A stretch of DNA of 64,000 bases from assembly GCA_049291875.1 (NCBI GenBank), contig JBATQE010000003.1:31894-95893 (forward strand), in the 5' to 3' direction. Below the pieces are notes generated by a model. The model was given only the letters and a program-made list of their open reading frames with translations, had not been told where the DNA came from and did no database searches. Made by a program: the position numbers and the translations under genes. Below, piece after piece: positions 24,155-33,166 of this stretch (the stretch's first letter is position 1; the number at the start of each line of letters is the position of its first letter). The DNA comes from CTSOIL-112 sp049291875 (GTDB lineage: Bacteria > Pseudomonadota > Gammaproteobacteria > Burkholderiales > Burkholderiaceae).

Positions 24155-25300
24155 ATGTCTACCGCCGCTCCGATTGCCCCCCAAACCGCCGCCCTTGCCA
24201 ATCTCACCGTGGTTGATCTGTCGCGCATCCTCGCAGGACCCTTTGCCGCGCAAAATTTGGCGGACATGGGTGCCAAAGTGATCAAAATCGAGCATCCGAA
24301 TGGCGACGACACGCGCCGCTGGGGGCCGCCGTTTGTCGAACGCGACGATGGCTCGAAGGACGCAGCATATTATTTCTGTGCCAATCGCAATAAAACCAAT
24401 CTGTCACTGGACTTTACTCAATCCGCCGATCGCGAGCGTTTAATTGAGCTGATTAAAATCGCCGACATTGTGATCGAAAACTACAAAGTCGGCGGACTGG
24501 CGAAATATGGTTTGGACTACGCCTCGATTCGCCCGCTCAACCCACGCGTCATTTACTGCTCCATCACCGGTTTTGGGCAAAACGGCCCGTACAAAGACCG
24601 TCCGGGCTACGACGCGCTGATTCAAGCGATGGGTGGGCTGATGAGCATCACCGGCGAAGCCGAGCAAGCCCCGCAAAAAGTCGGCGTCGCCGTCGTTGAC
24701 CTGATGACCGCGATGTACGCCACCACCGCGATTTTGGCTGCGGTCAACCACCGCCATGTCACGGGCGAAGGCCAGCACATCGACCTCGCGCTGTTTGACG
24801 TGCAAGCGGCCATGCTCGCCAACCAAGCGGCCACCTATCTGCTCAGCGGCCAAATCCCCACGCGCCAAGGCAGCGCGCACCCATCCATCGCGCCGTATCA
24901 GCCCATGCGCGTGCAGGACGGCTTTGTCATGCTCGCCGTGGGCAACGACGGCCAGTTTGCCCAACTCTGTCACGCCGCCGGTTTACCCGAACTGGCACAG
25001 GATGAACGATTTGCCACCAACGCGCAGCGCACGCGCAACCGCAAAGATTTGGAATCGGCGTTAGAACCGGCGATGCTGCAAAAGACCATCGACGAGTGGG
25101 TGGCGCTGGGTGAGCAAAATGGTTTTCCGTGCGGGCCGATCAACAGCATTGACCGCGTGTTTGCCGATCCGCAAATTCGCGCGCGCGATATGGTCGTGCG
25201 TACCAGCGAAGGTTACGATTTGGTCGCCAATCCGATTCGTTTTTCCGCCACGCCGATCACCGAATACCAAAGTCCGGCCAAACTTCAAAAACGTAACTAA
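24155..25300 (+). CDS. CaiB/BaiF-family CoA transferase (family III)
   Basis: A 381-residue class III CoA transferase that should move CoA between carboxylic acids. The start VVDLSRILAGPFAAQNLADM and KVIKIEHPNGDDTR are typical. The catalytic aspartate is Asp182 in VGVAVVDLMTAMYA, and GFGQNGPYKDRPGYD is the family block before it. The C-terminal half has NGFPCGPINSIDRVFADPQ. The acid pair used cannot be told. The gene stands alone: it is divergent from the globin-rmuC pair and separated from the nucleoside operon by 169 bases. Confidence 0.92.
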   Translation: MSTAAPIAPQTAALANLTVVDLSRILAGPFAAQNLADMGAKVIKIEHPNGDDTRRWGPPFVERDDGSKDAAYYFCANRNKTNLSLDFTQSADRERLIELIKIADIVIENYKVGGLAKYGLDYASIRPLNPRVIYCSITGFGQNGPYKDRPGYDALIQAMGGLMSITGEAEQAPQKVGVAVVDLMTAMYATTAILAAVNHRHVTGEGQHIDLALFDVQAAMLANQAATYLLSGQIPTRQGSAHPSIAPYQPMRVQDGFVMLAVGNDGQFAQLCHAAGLPELAQDERFATNAQRTRNRKDLESALEPAMLQKTIDEWVALGEQNGFPCGPINSIDRVFADPQIRARDMVVRTSEGYDLVANPIRFSATPITEYQSPAKLQKRN

Positions 25301-25469
25301 TTTAACAAAAAATTCTGAAAATGTTAAAAATACAACAAATCATTTTATGGCGGTTTGCTCACTCTTTGTGCTAAGATAGTCACGCCTTTCTATGGCCTTT
25401 TTCATACATTTTTGGGTCATAAAACCGCATCAAAATACACAAAAAACCATAACTCATAGGAGTGTTAGC

Positions 25470-26498
25470 ATGAACAAGAAGCACGTCTGGGCATTAGCAG
25501 CCATCACCGTATTGACTTTGACTGCGTGTGGCAAAGGAAGCAGCGCCAAACCTGAAGGTGGTGCAGACAAAGCGGCGGCAGGTGGCGCAAGCCCGGCCAT
25601 CGTATTTGACAAAGGCGGTAAATTCGACAAATCATTCAATGAATCGGCCTACAACGGCGCAGAAGCATTCAAAAAAGAAACCGGTAAAAACTACATCGAC
25701 ATTCAGTTGAACGACGAAGCCGAACGCGAAGCCGTATTGCGCAAATTGGCGCAACGCAACGCTGACCCGATTGTGACCATCGGTTTCTCCGGCTCACCCT
25801 CTGTTAAAAAAGTCGCACCTGAATTGCCCAACAGCCATTTCGTCATCGTCGACGACGTGATTGAAGCTCCAAACGTTAAATCCATCACATTCCGTGAAGA
25901 AGAAGGCTCCTTCCTCGTCGGCGCATTGGCCGCGATGAAATCACAAACCGGCTCGGTCGGCTTTGTTGGCGGTATGGACATCCCAGTGATCCGTCGCTTC
26001 TCATGCGGCTATCAACAAGGCGCCAAATACGTTAATCCAAACGTTAAATTCATCGAAAACATCGTCGGCACCACCGGCGAAGCGTGGAACAACCCGACCA
26101 AAGGCGGCGAATTGGCGCGTTCACAATTTGACCGTGGCGTTGACGTAATTTTCGCAGCAGCGGGCGCGACCGGTAACGGCGTGTACCAAGCGGCCAAAGA
26201 CTCGAAAAAATATGCCATCGGCGTGGACAGCAACCAAAACTACCTGTTCCCGGGCACCATGTTGACCTCTATGGTCAAACACGTGGACGTAGCGGTTAAA
26301 AACGCGTTCCTCGAAGCCAGCCAAGGCAAATTCAAAGCGGGCGCGCAATCCATCGGTTTGGCTGAAGACGGCATGGGTTGGGCGGATGATGAACACAACA
26401 AAGATTTGATCACAGCGGACATGCGTACCAAAGTCGATCAGATCAAGAAAGACATCATCGCCGGTAAAATCAAAGTGGAAGCCACTTGTAAAAAATAA
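25470..26498 (+). CDS. BMP-family nucleoside-binding lipoprotein of an ABC transporter
   Basis: A 342-residue substrate-binding lipoprotein of the BMP/PnrA family, which binds purine or pyrimidine nucleosides. The signal ends TLTAC with Cys20 as lipid anchor. Blocks include VFDKGGKFDKSFNESAYNG, VTIGFSGSPSVKKVAPELP, VGFVGGMDIPVIRRFSCGY and VIFAAAGATGNGVYQAAK. A longer start at 25392 gives no signal peptide; TAGGAG supports the ATG at 25470. It is the first gene of the uptake operon. Two hairpins separate it from the ATPase gene, which should let this protein be made in excess. Confidence 0.95.
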   Translation: MNKKHVWALAAITVLTLTACGKGSSAKPEGGADKAAAGGASPAIVFDKGGKFDKSFNESAYNGAEAFKKETGKNYIDIQLNDEAEREAVLRKLAQRNADPIVTIGFSGSPSVKKVAPELPNSHFVIVDDVIEAPNVKSITFREEEGSFLVGALAAMKSQTGSVGFVGGMDIPVIRRFSCGYQQGAKYVNPNVKFIENIVGTTGEAWNNPTKGGELARSQFDRGVDVIFAAAGATGNGVYQAAKDSKKYAIGVDSNQNYLFPGTMLTSMVKHVDVAVKNAFLEASQGKFKAGAQSIGLAEDGMGWADDEHNKDLITADMRTKVDQIKKDIIAGKIKVEATCKK

Positions 26499-26517
26499 CA
26501 CCACGCTTTAACCCAAA

Positions 26518-26554
26518 GCATTGTCCAATGAATCAAAATTAACACGGACAATGC
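26518..26554. repeat. Hairpin between BMP and ATPase genes
   Basis: GCATTGTCC (26518-26526) pairs with GGACAATGC (26546-26554), a perfect 9-bp stem 19 bases after the BMP stop. It probably protects the 3' end of the BMP message. Confidence 0.65.
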
Positions 26555-26566
26555 GCCGTAAAAACG

Positions 26567-26599
26567 AAAAAACGATGGTGTACAGAGCCATCGTTTTTT
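26567..26599 (+). terminator. Intrinsic terminator/attenuator within the nucleoside operon
   Basis: AAAAAACGATGG (26567-26578) pairs with CCATCGTTTTTT (26588-26599). It lies between the binding-protein gene and the ATPase gene. It probably lets only part of the transcripts continue into the transporter genes. Confidence 0.8.
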
Positions 26600-26650
26600 C
26601 AAATAAATACAGTGATACAGCAACTTTACCCCTGATTGTTTGGAGCCACT

Positions 26651-28273
26651 ATGTCCGCACAAGCATCACCCAACACAGCCCCATCGACCAGCGCCCCACC
26701 TGCGATCGTCATGCGCGGCATACAAAAGCACTTCGGTCCGGTCTGGGCCAACCGCGACATTGACCTCACGGTTGACAAAGCCAGCATCCACGGCATCATC
26801 GGCGAAAACGGCGCGGGCAAATCCACGCTCATGTCGGTACTCTACGGCTTTTACCAAGCCGACGGCGGCACCATCGCCATTGACGGCAAAGAAGTCAAAA
26901 TCGCCAACAGTACCCAAGCCATCGCGCTGGGCGTCGGCATGGTACATCAGCACTTCATGCTGGTAGAGCCTCTGTCCGCGCTCGAAAACATCCTGCTCGG
27001 CGCCGAAGACTCATGGTCGTTGGACGCCTCGAAACAAACCGCGCGGCAAAAGCTCAAAGTCATCTCCGAACGCTTCGGCCTGAGCGTGCCGCTGGACGAA
27101 CCCGTCAGCGAGTTACCCGTCGGTGTGCAACAGCGCGTCGAGATTCTCAAAGCCCTGTACCGTCAGGCCAACATCCTGATTCTGGACGAGCCAACCGGCG
27201 TACTCACACCGCAAGAAGCCGACCAACTGTTTGACGTGCTGCGCGACCTGAAAAGCCAAGGCGTCACCATCCTGATCATCACGCACAAACTGCGTGAAAT
27301 CATGCACATCACCGACAACGTTTCCATCATGCGCCAAGGCGCGATGGTCGCGCACCGCAAAACCTCAGAGACCAGCGCCGAAGAGCTGGCCGAGCTGATG
27401 GTCGGTCGTCCGGTAGCCAAAGAAGTGGCACGCCAACCGGCCAATGTCGGGCCGACGCGCTTGTCTGCACGCGATTTGAGCTACAAAGACAGCAAAGGCA
27501 TCACGCGATTAGACCAAGTATCACTCGAACTCAAAGCCGGTGAAGTGGTCGGTATCGCCGGTGTCTCGGGCAACGGCCAAACCGAATTGCTCAAAATCCT
27601 CTCCGGCGAAATACGCGCCAATGGGGGCGGCAGCATCACCCTCTGCGGCGATACCGAAGGCAGCACCGTGGAATACAGCCACAAAAGCTACCCCGATCCG
27701 GCGCAACTGCGCCTCAAAGGTGTCGGCCATGTGCCGGAAGATCGCTTGGGACAAGGTTTGCTGAAAAATTTCACCATGCAAGAGTCCGCCATCTTAGGCT
27801 ACGACCGCGAGCCGCGTTTGGGCACGCGTTTTTCCCTGATTCCCAAAAAAGTGAAAGCGCTCACCTTGGAGCTGATTCGCGCCTTTGACGTGCGCCCGAG
27901 CTTGCCGGAAATCCGCTCGGCCAATATGTCCGGCGGTAATCAGCAAAAACTCATCATCGCGCGCGAGATGGAACACCATCCGAAAATCCTGCTGATCGGT
28001 CAACCGACGCGAGGCGTGGACGTCGGCGCCATCGAATTGATTTACAAAGAAATCATGAAAGCGCGTGACGCCGGCACAGCCATCTTGGTCGTTTCGGTCG
28101 AATTGGACGAAATTCTCACGCTCTCGGATCGAATTTTGGTCATGAATCAAGGCCGTATCACCGGCGAATTGACTGCCAAAGAGGCTGATCCGCGCACGAT
28201 CGGTATGCTGATGGCCAGCAATACGGCGATGCAAAGCAAAACCTCGGCCAAGACCTCGGTACAGAAAGGTTGA
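26651..28273 (+). CDS. Nucleoside ABC transporter ATP-binding protein (two ABC domains)
   Basis: A 540-residue ATPase with two fused ABC domains, of the kind that powers BMP-dependent nucleoside uptake (B. subtilis NupO-like). Domain 1 has Walker A GENGAGKST (51-59), the Q-loop region MVHQHFMLVEPLSALENI, signature LPVGVQQRVEIL and Walker B ILILDEPTGVLTPQE. In domain 2, Walker A is the degenerate GVSGNGQTE, the signature is MSGGNQQKLIIARE, and Walker B reads ILLIGQPTRGVDVGA with Gln in place of Asp-Glu, which is normal for this family. GGAG precedes the ATG at 26651; a TTG five codons earlier is less likely. Confidence 0.95.
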   Translation: MSAQASPNTAPSTSAPPAIVMRGIQKHFGPVWANRDIDLTVDKASIHGIIGENGAGKSTLMSVLYGFYQADGGTIAIDGKEVKIANSTQAIALGVGMVHQHFMLVEPLSALENILLGAEDSWSLDASKQTARQKLKVISERFGLSVPLDEPVSELPVGVQQRVEILKALYRQANILILDEPTGVLTPQEADQLFDVLRDLKSQGVTILIITHKLREIMHITDNVSIMRQGAMVAHRKTSETSAEELAELMVGRPVAKEVARQPANVGPTRLSARDLSYKDSKGITRLDQVSLELKAGEVVGIAGVSGNGQTELLKILSGEIRANGGGSITLCGDTEGSTVEYSHKSYPDPAQLRLKGVGHVPEDRLGQGLLKNFTMQESAILGYDREPRLGTRFSLIPKKVKALTLELIRAFDVRPSLPEIRSANMSGGNQQKLIIAREMEHHPKILLIGQPTRGVDVGAIELIYKEIMKARDAGTAILVVSVELDEILTLSDRILVMNQGRITGELTAKEADPRTIGMLMASNTAMQSKTSAKTSVQKG

Positions 28274-28274
28274 T

Positions 28275-29411
28275 ATGAAAACCACAACAACCCCCACAAC
28301 AACAGCCGAAGACACCGCAGTGCTGAAGGAAAAAAGCCTGCCGGTTTGGCTCACCGGCGGCTTCATTCCGCTGGTTCAATTGATATTGGCCTTCGTGCTC
28401 GCCAGCTTGCTGGTATTGCTGATCGGCGAAGACCCGTTGCAAACCCTGCGCGTGCTGTTCCAAGGCGCGTTTGTCACCCCCGGCGGTTTCGCCTTCACCT
28501 TGTATTACGCCACCTCGCTGATTTTCACCGGCTTGGCGGTGATGATCGCGTTCCATGCGGGCTTGTTCAACATCGGTGGCGAAGGTCAGGCCTATTTTGC
28601 CGGCTTGGGCGTGGCCATCGTTTGCTTGAGCATGGATTCATTCTTGCCCGCACCGCTCATGTTCCTCGTCGCCATGATCGCCGCCATGATATTTGGCGCG
28701 GCGTGGGCGTATATCGCAGGCTTTTTGCAGGCCAAACGCGGTGCGCACGTCGTGGTGACCACGATTATGCTTAACTACATCGTCGCGGCGCTGATCAGCT
28801 ATGTAATGGTGCGATTTTTGCGCTCGAACGACGGCTCGGTAGAAACGCGCAATTTCAACGCCGACGCGGTTTTGCCCCGTTTTTCACAAATTTTCCCTGA
28901 CTTTATGATTGACTCGCCGCTCAATTTTGCCTTCATCGTCGCCCTGCTGGTCGCCGCGTGGACGTGGTGGCTGATTTGGCGCTCGCGTCTGGGTTATGAA
29001 ATTCGTGTGGTCGGTCAAAACCAACAGGCCGCGCAATACGCCGGTATTTCGGTGTCCAAAATCATCATTGTGACGATGATGATTTCCGGTGCGCTCGCCG
29101 GTTTGATGGCGTTGAACGCCGTGTACGGCGCACAAGGCCGCCTGAGTTTGGGCTACACCGCCGGTGTCGGCTTTATGGGAATCGCCGTGGCGTTGATGGG
29201 ACGCAATCACCCGGTCGGCGTGGTGTTGGCTGCGATTTTGTTCGGCGCATTGACGCAAGGCGGCTCGGAAATGCAGTTTGAAATGCCGCAGGTGAGCCGT
29301 GAATTTAACGTGGTGATTCAGGGGCTGGTGATTTTCTTCGTCGCCGCTTTGGATGGATTGGTTCGTAAGCCGATTGAACGTTGGTATGAAAAAATGCGAG
29401 GTGCAAAATGA
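28275..29411 (+). CDS. Nucleoside ABC transporter permease 1
   Basis: A 378-residue integral membrane permease of the BMP transporter group (NupP-like; branched-chain-type permease family). About eight to ten hydrophobic segments are visible. Conserved parts include ATSLIFTGLAVMIAFHAGLF followed by NIGGEGQ, AKRGAHVVVTTIMLNYI and the EAA-like GENQQAAQYAG. The start is two bases after the ATPase stop, and the stop overlaps the next permease by four bases, so all three are one translated unit. Confidence 0.94.
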   Translation: MKTTTTPTTTAEDTAVLKEKSLPVWLTGGFIPLVQLILAFVLASLLVLLIGEDPLQTLRVLFQGAFVTPGGFAFTLYYATSLIFTGLAVMIAFHAGLFNIGGEGQAYFAGLGVAIVCLSMDSFLPAPLMFLVAMIAAMIFGAAWAYIAGFLQAKRGAHVVVTTIMLNYIVAALISYVMVRFLRSNDGSVETRNFNADAVLPRFSQIFPDFMIDSPLNFAFIVALLVAAWTWWLIWRSRLGYEIRVVGQNQQAAQYAGISVSKIIIVTMMISGALAGLMALNAVYGAQGRLSLGYTAGVGFMGIAVALMGRNHPVGVVLAAILFGALTQGGSEMQFEMPQVSREFNVVIQGLVIFFVAALDGLVRKPIERWYEKMRGAK

Positions 29412-30406
29412 GCGTCATGGATATTTCTATCACCCCTATCTTGGGTAGCGGCATCCGCTATGCCGTACCGTTGGTGTTGGCCGCTATGGGCGGTCTGATG
29501 TCGGAGCGCTCGGGTACGGTGGACATTGGTCTGGAAGGTAAAATGTTGATTTCAGCATTCACCGCCGCGACCGTGGCCGCTTTGCTCAGCGCCGACGGCT
29601 CAATGGCTCCGCTGCTGGTCATGACTTTGTCGGTTTTGGCCGCGATTGCCGCGAGTACCTTTTTCGCGCTGTTGCATGGTTTTGCCACCATCAGCCAAAA
29701 AAGCGATCATGTGATTTCGGGCTTGGCGATCAATATTCTGGCGTCCGGTTTGACTATGTTTTTGGGTCACGCGATTTTCAAACAAGGCGGTCAAACGCCT
29801 CTGCTGAACGATAATTTGCGCTTTACCCGCATTGTTCTGCCGGGTGCAGAGGCGATGAAGGATATTCCGTTCATCGGGCCGTTTTATAGCCAAGTGATTT
29901 CGGGGCATCATTTGCTCGCCTACGTCGCCGTTCTGGCCGTGGCCGCGACCTCGTATATTCTGTTCCGTACACGTTTGGGGCTGCACATCCGCGCCGTGGG
30001 TGAGGAGCCGAACGCGGTCGATACCGCGGGTCTGTCGGTGAATCGTTTGCGCTACACCGCCCTGCTGTGGACGGGCTTTATGTGCGGTTTGTCCGGCATC
30101 ACGCTGTCGATGGCGCAAAATGGCGGCTTCGTGCGAGAAATGAGCGCGGGTATGGGCTATATGGCTTTGGCCGCGGTGATTTTTGGCAAATGGAAACCGT
30201 GGCCAACTTTACTGGCGTGTTTTCTGTTTGGTCTGTCCACCGCCTTATCCGACGCTCTGTCAGGCCGCGCCATCGCCGGCGTGCAGATTCCATCGCAGTT
30301 TTTCAATGCCTTGCCGTATATCTTGACCGTGATTTTGTTGGCGGGCTTTGTCGGTAAGTCGATCGCGCCGAAAGCCGTCGGCCGTCCGTATGTCAAAGAA
30401 CGCTAA
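29408..30406 (+). CDS. Nucleoside ABC transporter permease 2
   Basis: A 332-residue permease (NupQ-like) that pairs with the previous one. It begins with the region YAVPLVLAAMGGLMSERSGT leading to VDIGLEGKM, the counterpart of the NIGGEGQ block. It also has FATISQKSDHVISGLAINIL and the coupling region RAVGEEPNAVDTAGLSV. ATGA overlap with the upstream permease. The ribokinase start is 25 bases after its stop. Confidence 0.94.
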   Translation: MSVMDISITPILGSGIRYAVPLVLAAMGGLMSERSGTVDIGLEGKMLISAFTAATVAALLSADGSMAPLLVMTLSVLAAIAASTFFALLHGFATISQKSDHVISGLAINILASGLTMFLGHAIFKQGGQTPLLNDNLRFTRIVLPGAEAMKDIPFIGPFYSQVISGHHLLAYVAVLAVAATSYILFRTRLGLHIRAVGEEPNAVDTAGLSVNRLRYTALLWTGFMCGLSGITLSMAQNGGFVREMSAGMGYMALAAVIFGKWKPWPTLLACFLFGLSTALSDALSGRAIAGVQIPSQFFNALPYILTVILLAGFVGKSIAPKAVGRPYVKER

Positions 30407-30431
30407 TCCAGCGTCACATCAGGAGGACAGC

Positions 30432-31307
30432 ATGATTATCAACTTCGGCTCGATCAATATTGACCACGTCTATCGCGTGCCGCACTTCGTCGCGCCGGGC
30501 GAAACACTCAGTTCAACCGCGTACAGCAAGGGCTTGGGCGGCAAAGGTTTTAACCAATCCATCGCTCTGTTTCGCGCGGGTGCACCGGTACGCCACGTTG
30601 GCTGCATCGGCACCGACGACGCGAGTGCAGGCGCTTGGTTACACACGCAGTTAAGCCAATTGCAACTGGATTTATCGGGCATTCAAAGCGTCGATACCGC
30701 CACCGGTCACGCACTGATTCAGGTGAACGATGAGGGAGAGAACTGCATTTTGCTCTACGCGGGTGCCAATCACAGCCTGAGCGATGCGCAAATCGACGCC
30801 GAATTGAGCCACGCGGCGGCCGAATGGGTGCTGCTGCAAAACGAAACCAATGCGATTGAGCGCATCATAGAGCGCGCACACGCAGCGGGTAAAAAAGTGG
30901 TGTTCAATCCCGCGCCATGTCGCCCTGAACTGGCGCAACTGCCGCTACACAAACTGCACACGCTGATCGTCAACGAAATCGAAGCACAGCAATTGAGCGG
31001 CCTGAGCGATATTGAGCAAGCTTTGGACAAACTATCGACACTATGTCCGAATATCATTCTGACCTTGGGCGGTGACGGCGTGCGCTACATCGGTGAATCG
31101 GGCGCATGGAACGTGGCTGCAAAAAAAGTTGAGGTGGTAGACACCACCGCCGCAGGCGACACCTTCATCGGCTACTATCTGGCCAGCGTGGCGCAAGGCA
31201 TGGACGTTCAATCCGCATTAGAGCGAGCCAACGCCGCCGCCGCAATCACCGTCACCCGACTGGGTGCGGTCAGCGCGATTCCGTTTGCCCATGAATTAAC
31301 GAACTAA
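30432..31307 (+). CDS. Ribokinase (PfkB family)
   Basis: A 291-residue PfkB-family sugar kinase. It has the ribose-binding N-terminus INFGSINIDHVYRVPHF, GGKGFNQ at residues 36-42, and the ATP/catalytic motif DTTAAGDTFIGYY with base Asp243. Placed between nucleoside permeases and a nucleoside hydrolase, it should phosphorylate ribose freed from nucleosides. AGGAGG stands five bases before the ATG. A frame 28 codons longer overlaps the permease and is not needed. Confidence 0.9.
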   Translation: MIINFGSINIDHVYRVPHFVAPGETLSSTAYSKGLGGKGFNQSIALFRAGAPVRHVGCIGTDDASAGAWLHTQLSQLQLDLSGIQSVDTATGHALIQVNDEGENCILLYAGANHSLSDAQIDAELSHAAAEWVLLQNETNAIERIIERAHAAGKKVVFNPAPCRPELAQLPLHKLHTLIVNEIEAQQLSGLSDIEQALDKLSTLCPNIILTLGGDGVRYIGESGAWNVAAKKVEVVDTTAAGDTFIGYYLASVAQGMDVQSALERANAAAAITVTRLGAVSAIPFAHELTN

Positions 31308-31335
31308 GTAATTGATACAACAAGCAAAAACTAAA

Positions 31336-31378
31336 CTCAAAACAAAGCCCAAATTGATGAGGTATGAGCTGTTTTGAG
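31336..31378. repeat. Inverted repeat before the nucleoside hydrolase gene
   Basis: CTCAAAACA (31336-31344) is complementary to TGTTTTGAG (31370-31378), a 9-bp dyad in the 91-base gap between the ribokinase and hydrolase genes. Confidence 0.5.
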
Positions 31379-31398
31379 ATGACACAAAGAGGAAAAAC

Positions 31399-32355
31399 AT
31401 GACGTATAAAATGATTATCGACACCGATCCGGGCGTAGATGACGCGCTCGCCATTGCCTACGCGGTCAACCACCCCGAAATCGAACTGGTCGGCCTGACC
31501 ACCATTTTTGGCAATGTATCGGTGGATCAATCCACCGCCAATGCGGGCTATCTGCTCGATCTGCTTGAACACAAACACGTCCCCGTTGCCAAAGGCGCGA
31601 GCGTACCGCTCAAGCAAACGCCGCACAGCTTCCCCGATTTCGTTCACGGTAAAAACGGTTTTGGCGACATCGCGGTTGAATACCCAGCCGACTTCAAACC
31701 GCATCATCTGAGCGCGGCCGATTTCATCATCGAGCAAATCAACCAAAATCCGGGTGAAATCATCCTCGTGCCGATCGGCCCGTTGACCAACATCGCCTTG
31801 GCCTTGCAAAAAGACCCAAGCATCGCGCACAAAGTCAAACAAGTCGTCATCATGGGCGGTGCCGCACACGTAGAAGGCAACGTATCCCCTGCTGCCGAAG
31901 CCAACATCTGGAACGACGCGCACGCCGGTCAAATCGTATTCTCCGCACCGTGGGAAATCGTTATGGTGGGTCTGGACGTGACCTACCAAACGCTGATGAC
32001 CATGGACGACATGGCGCGCGTCAAAGCCGCCGCGCCGAAAACCGGCAGCTTCCTATACGACATCTGCGCGCACTATGCTGATTTTTACCAAAATACCGCA
32101 GGTTTTTCGGGTTTCTCACTGCACGACCCCGCGACCCTCATGTACGTCACCAATCCGGAAGTATTCAAAACCCAACAAGGGCAAATCGACGTCGTGGTCG
32201 ATGCCGCAGGTTATGGCAAAACCTTCTTCGCACCCAAAGGCCGCACCTACGCCGAACCGTGCTGGTCCGAGCGTGACAACGTGCATCTGTGCGTCAAAGT
32301 CGATGCCAATGGCGTGCTCAAACTCATGGAAGAATATTTATCCAAAGGCAAATAA
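31399..32355 (+). CDS. Nucleoside hydrolase
   Basis: A 318-residue inosine-uridine type nucleoside hydrolase that splits ribonucleosides into base and ribose. The calcium-binding DTDPGVDDA is at residues 8-16, and GLTTIFGNVSVDQSTANAG, the loop LVPIGPLTNIALAL and VVIMGGAAHVEGNVSP-AAEANIWNDAHA are all present. AGAGG precedes the ATG. The ribose it frees is the expected substrate for the upstream kinase, and its nucleosides come from the BMP transporter. A strong terminator follows. Confidence 0.94.
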   Translation: MTYKMIIDTDPGVDDALAIAYAVNHPEIELVGLTTIFGNVSVDQSTANAGYLLDLLEHKHVPVAKGASVPLKQTPHSFPDFVHGKNGFGDIAVEYPADFKPHHLSAADFIIEQINQNPGEIILVPIGPLTNIALALQKDPSIAHKVKQVVIMGGAAHVEGNVSPAAEANIWNDAHAGQIVFSAPWEIVMVGLDVTYQTLMTMDDMARVKAAAPKTGSFLYDICAHYADFYQNTAGFSGFSLHDPATLMYVTNPEVFKTQQGQIDVVVDAAGYGKTFFAPKGRTYAEPCWSERDNVHLCVKVDANGVLKLMEEYLSKGK

Positions 32356-32380
32356 GACTTTCTTATCCTTATCATCCATT

Positions 32381-32411
32381 AAAAAACGCGGGACAACCTC
32401 CCGCGTTTTTT
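32381..32411. terminator. Bidirectional terminator after the nucleoside operon
   Basis: AAAAAACGCGGG (32381-32392) pairs with CCCGCGTTTTTT (32400-32411). Strong stem with A and T runs on both sides. Confidence 0.9.
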
Positions 32412-32542
32412 GACTCTAAATCCCGCAGCCACACCGTGTAGGTTGGATACTTGTATTCGACACAAGACTTTTAATAACATCCCATCAATTAAACTGATAA
32501 ATGTGCGCAAGGCCGGTTGACTAAGGATTGGCATCACTGCGA

Positions 32543-32956
32543 TCATTCGAATGTGCTCTTTAATGCAAGCGCCCCAAGTGCCTTAATTGCGTCGAAGGTC
32601 AATTCGATACCCTTGCTCTTCGCTGTTGTCTTGATCTTCTCCCAGATAGTGGTCGATCTCATAGTGTCGAGAAGATCGTGACCTGCCATTGTTAGGCGTG
32701 GGCTGTGAATGCCATAGCCAAACCTTCCATCCGTCGACCTAACAATTTGCACACCATCAATGTACCCCGCATCAATTAGCAGCTCTAGATGTCCAAAAAT
32801 TCGCCCTTCGATGGCTTGATACTCCTTAAACTGTTTTTCATATAAGTTCCAGTCCTGATCCTGCCATTTAGGTTCAGGTGGAATTTCAGAAAACAGATCG
32901 TTCTCTTCTTCAACGTCTGTAAGCTGTTTGCGTATCAGATCCCAGTCTCTTTTCAT
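32543..32956 (-). CDS. DUF2513 domain-containing protein
   Basis: A 137-residue protein that fits the DUF2513 family, found mostly on phages and mobile islands, with unknown function. Recognisable parts are MKRDWDLIRKQL at the start, HLELLIDAGYIDGV in the middle, and SPRLTMAGHDLLDTMRSTTI near residues 84-103, followed by WEKIK. No strong ribosome-binding site is visible. Composition is A+T-richer than the flanks. It sits alone between the nucleoside operon terminator and the RAYT-like gene, on the opposite strand to the operon. Confidence 0.8.
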   Translation of the reverse strand: MKRDWDLIRKQLTDVEEENDLFSEIPPEPKWQDQDWNLYEKQFKEYQAIEGRIFGHLELLIDAGYIDGVQIVRSTDGRFGYGIHSPRLTMAGHDLLDTMRSTTIWEKIKTTAKSKGIELTFDAIKALGALALKSTFE

Positions 32957-33166
32957 TCTACGAACTCACTATAGGTAAGATGAACCTAGGAGGCTCAACT
33001 ATTTTTATGTATCATTTTGTCAAATAACATTCTTTTGCATTGACGCATGACACGCCTGTTTATCGATATTAACGTGTTCGACTTAATAGCTACAAAACTG
33101 AAAGTCAAAATGCTTGATCTACCATATCAGAAGAATTATGCCTCAAATTACTCAATCTGGAGCATT

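Noticed and set aside
26567..26599. The hairpin before the ATPase gene as the end of the operon
   Set aside because: The gene order and shared function argue for one operon; the hairpin is better read as an attenuator that lowers, not ends, transcription.
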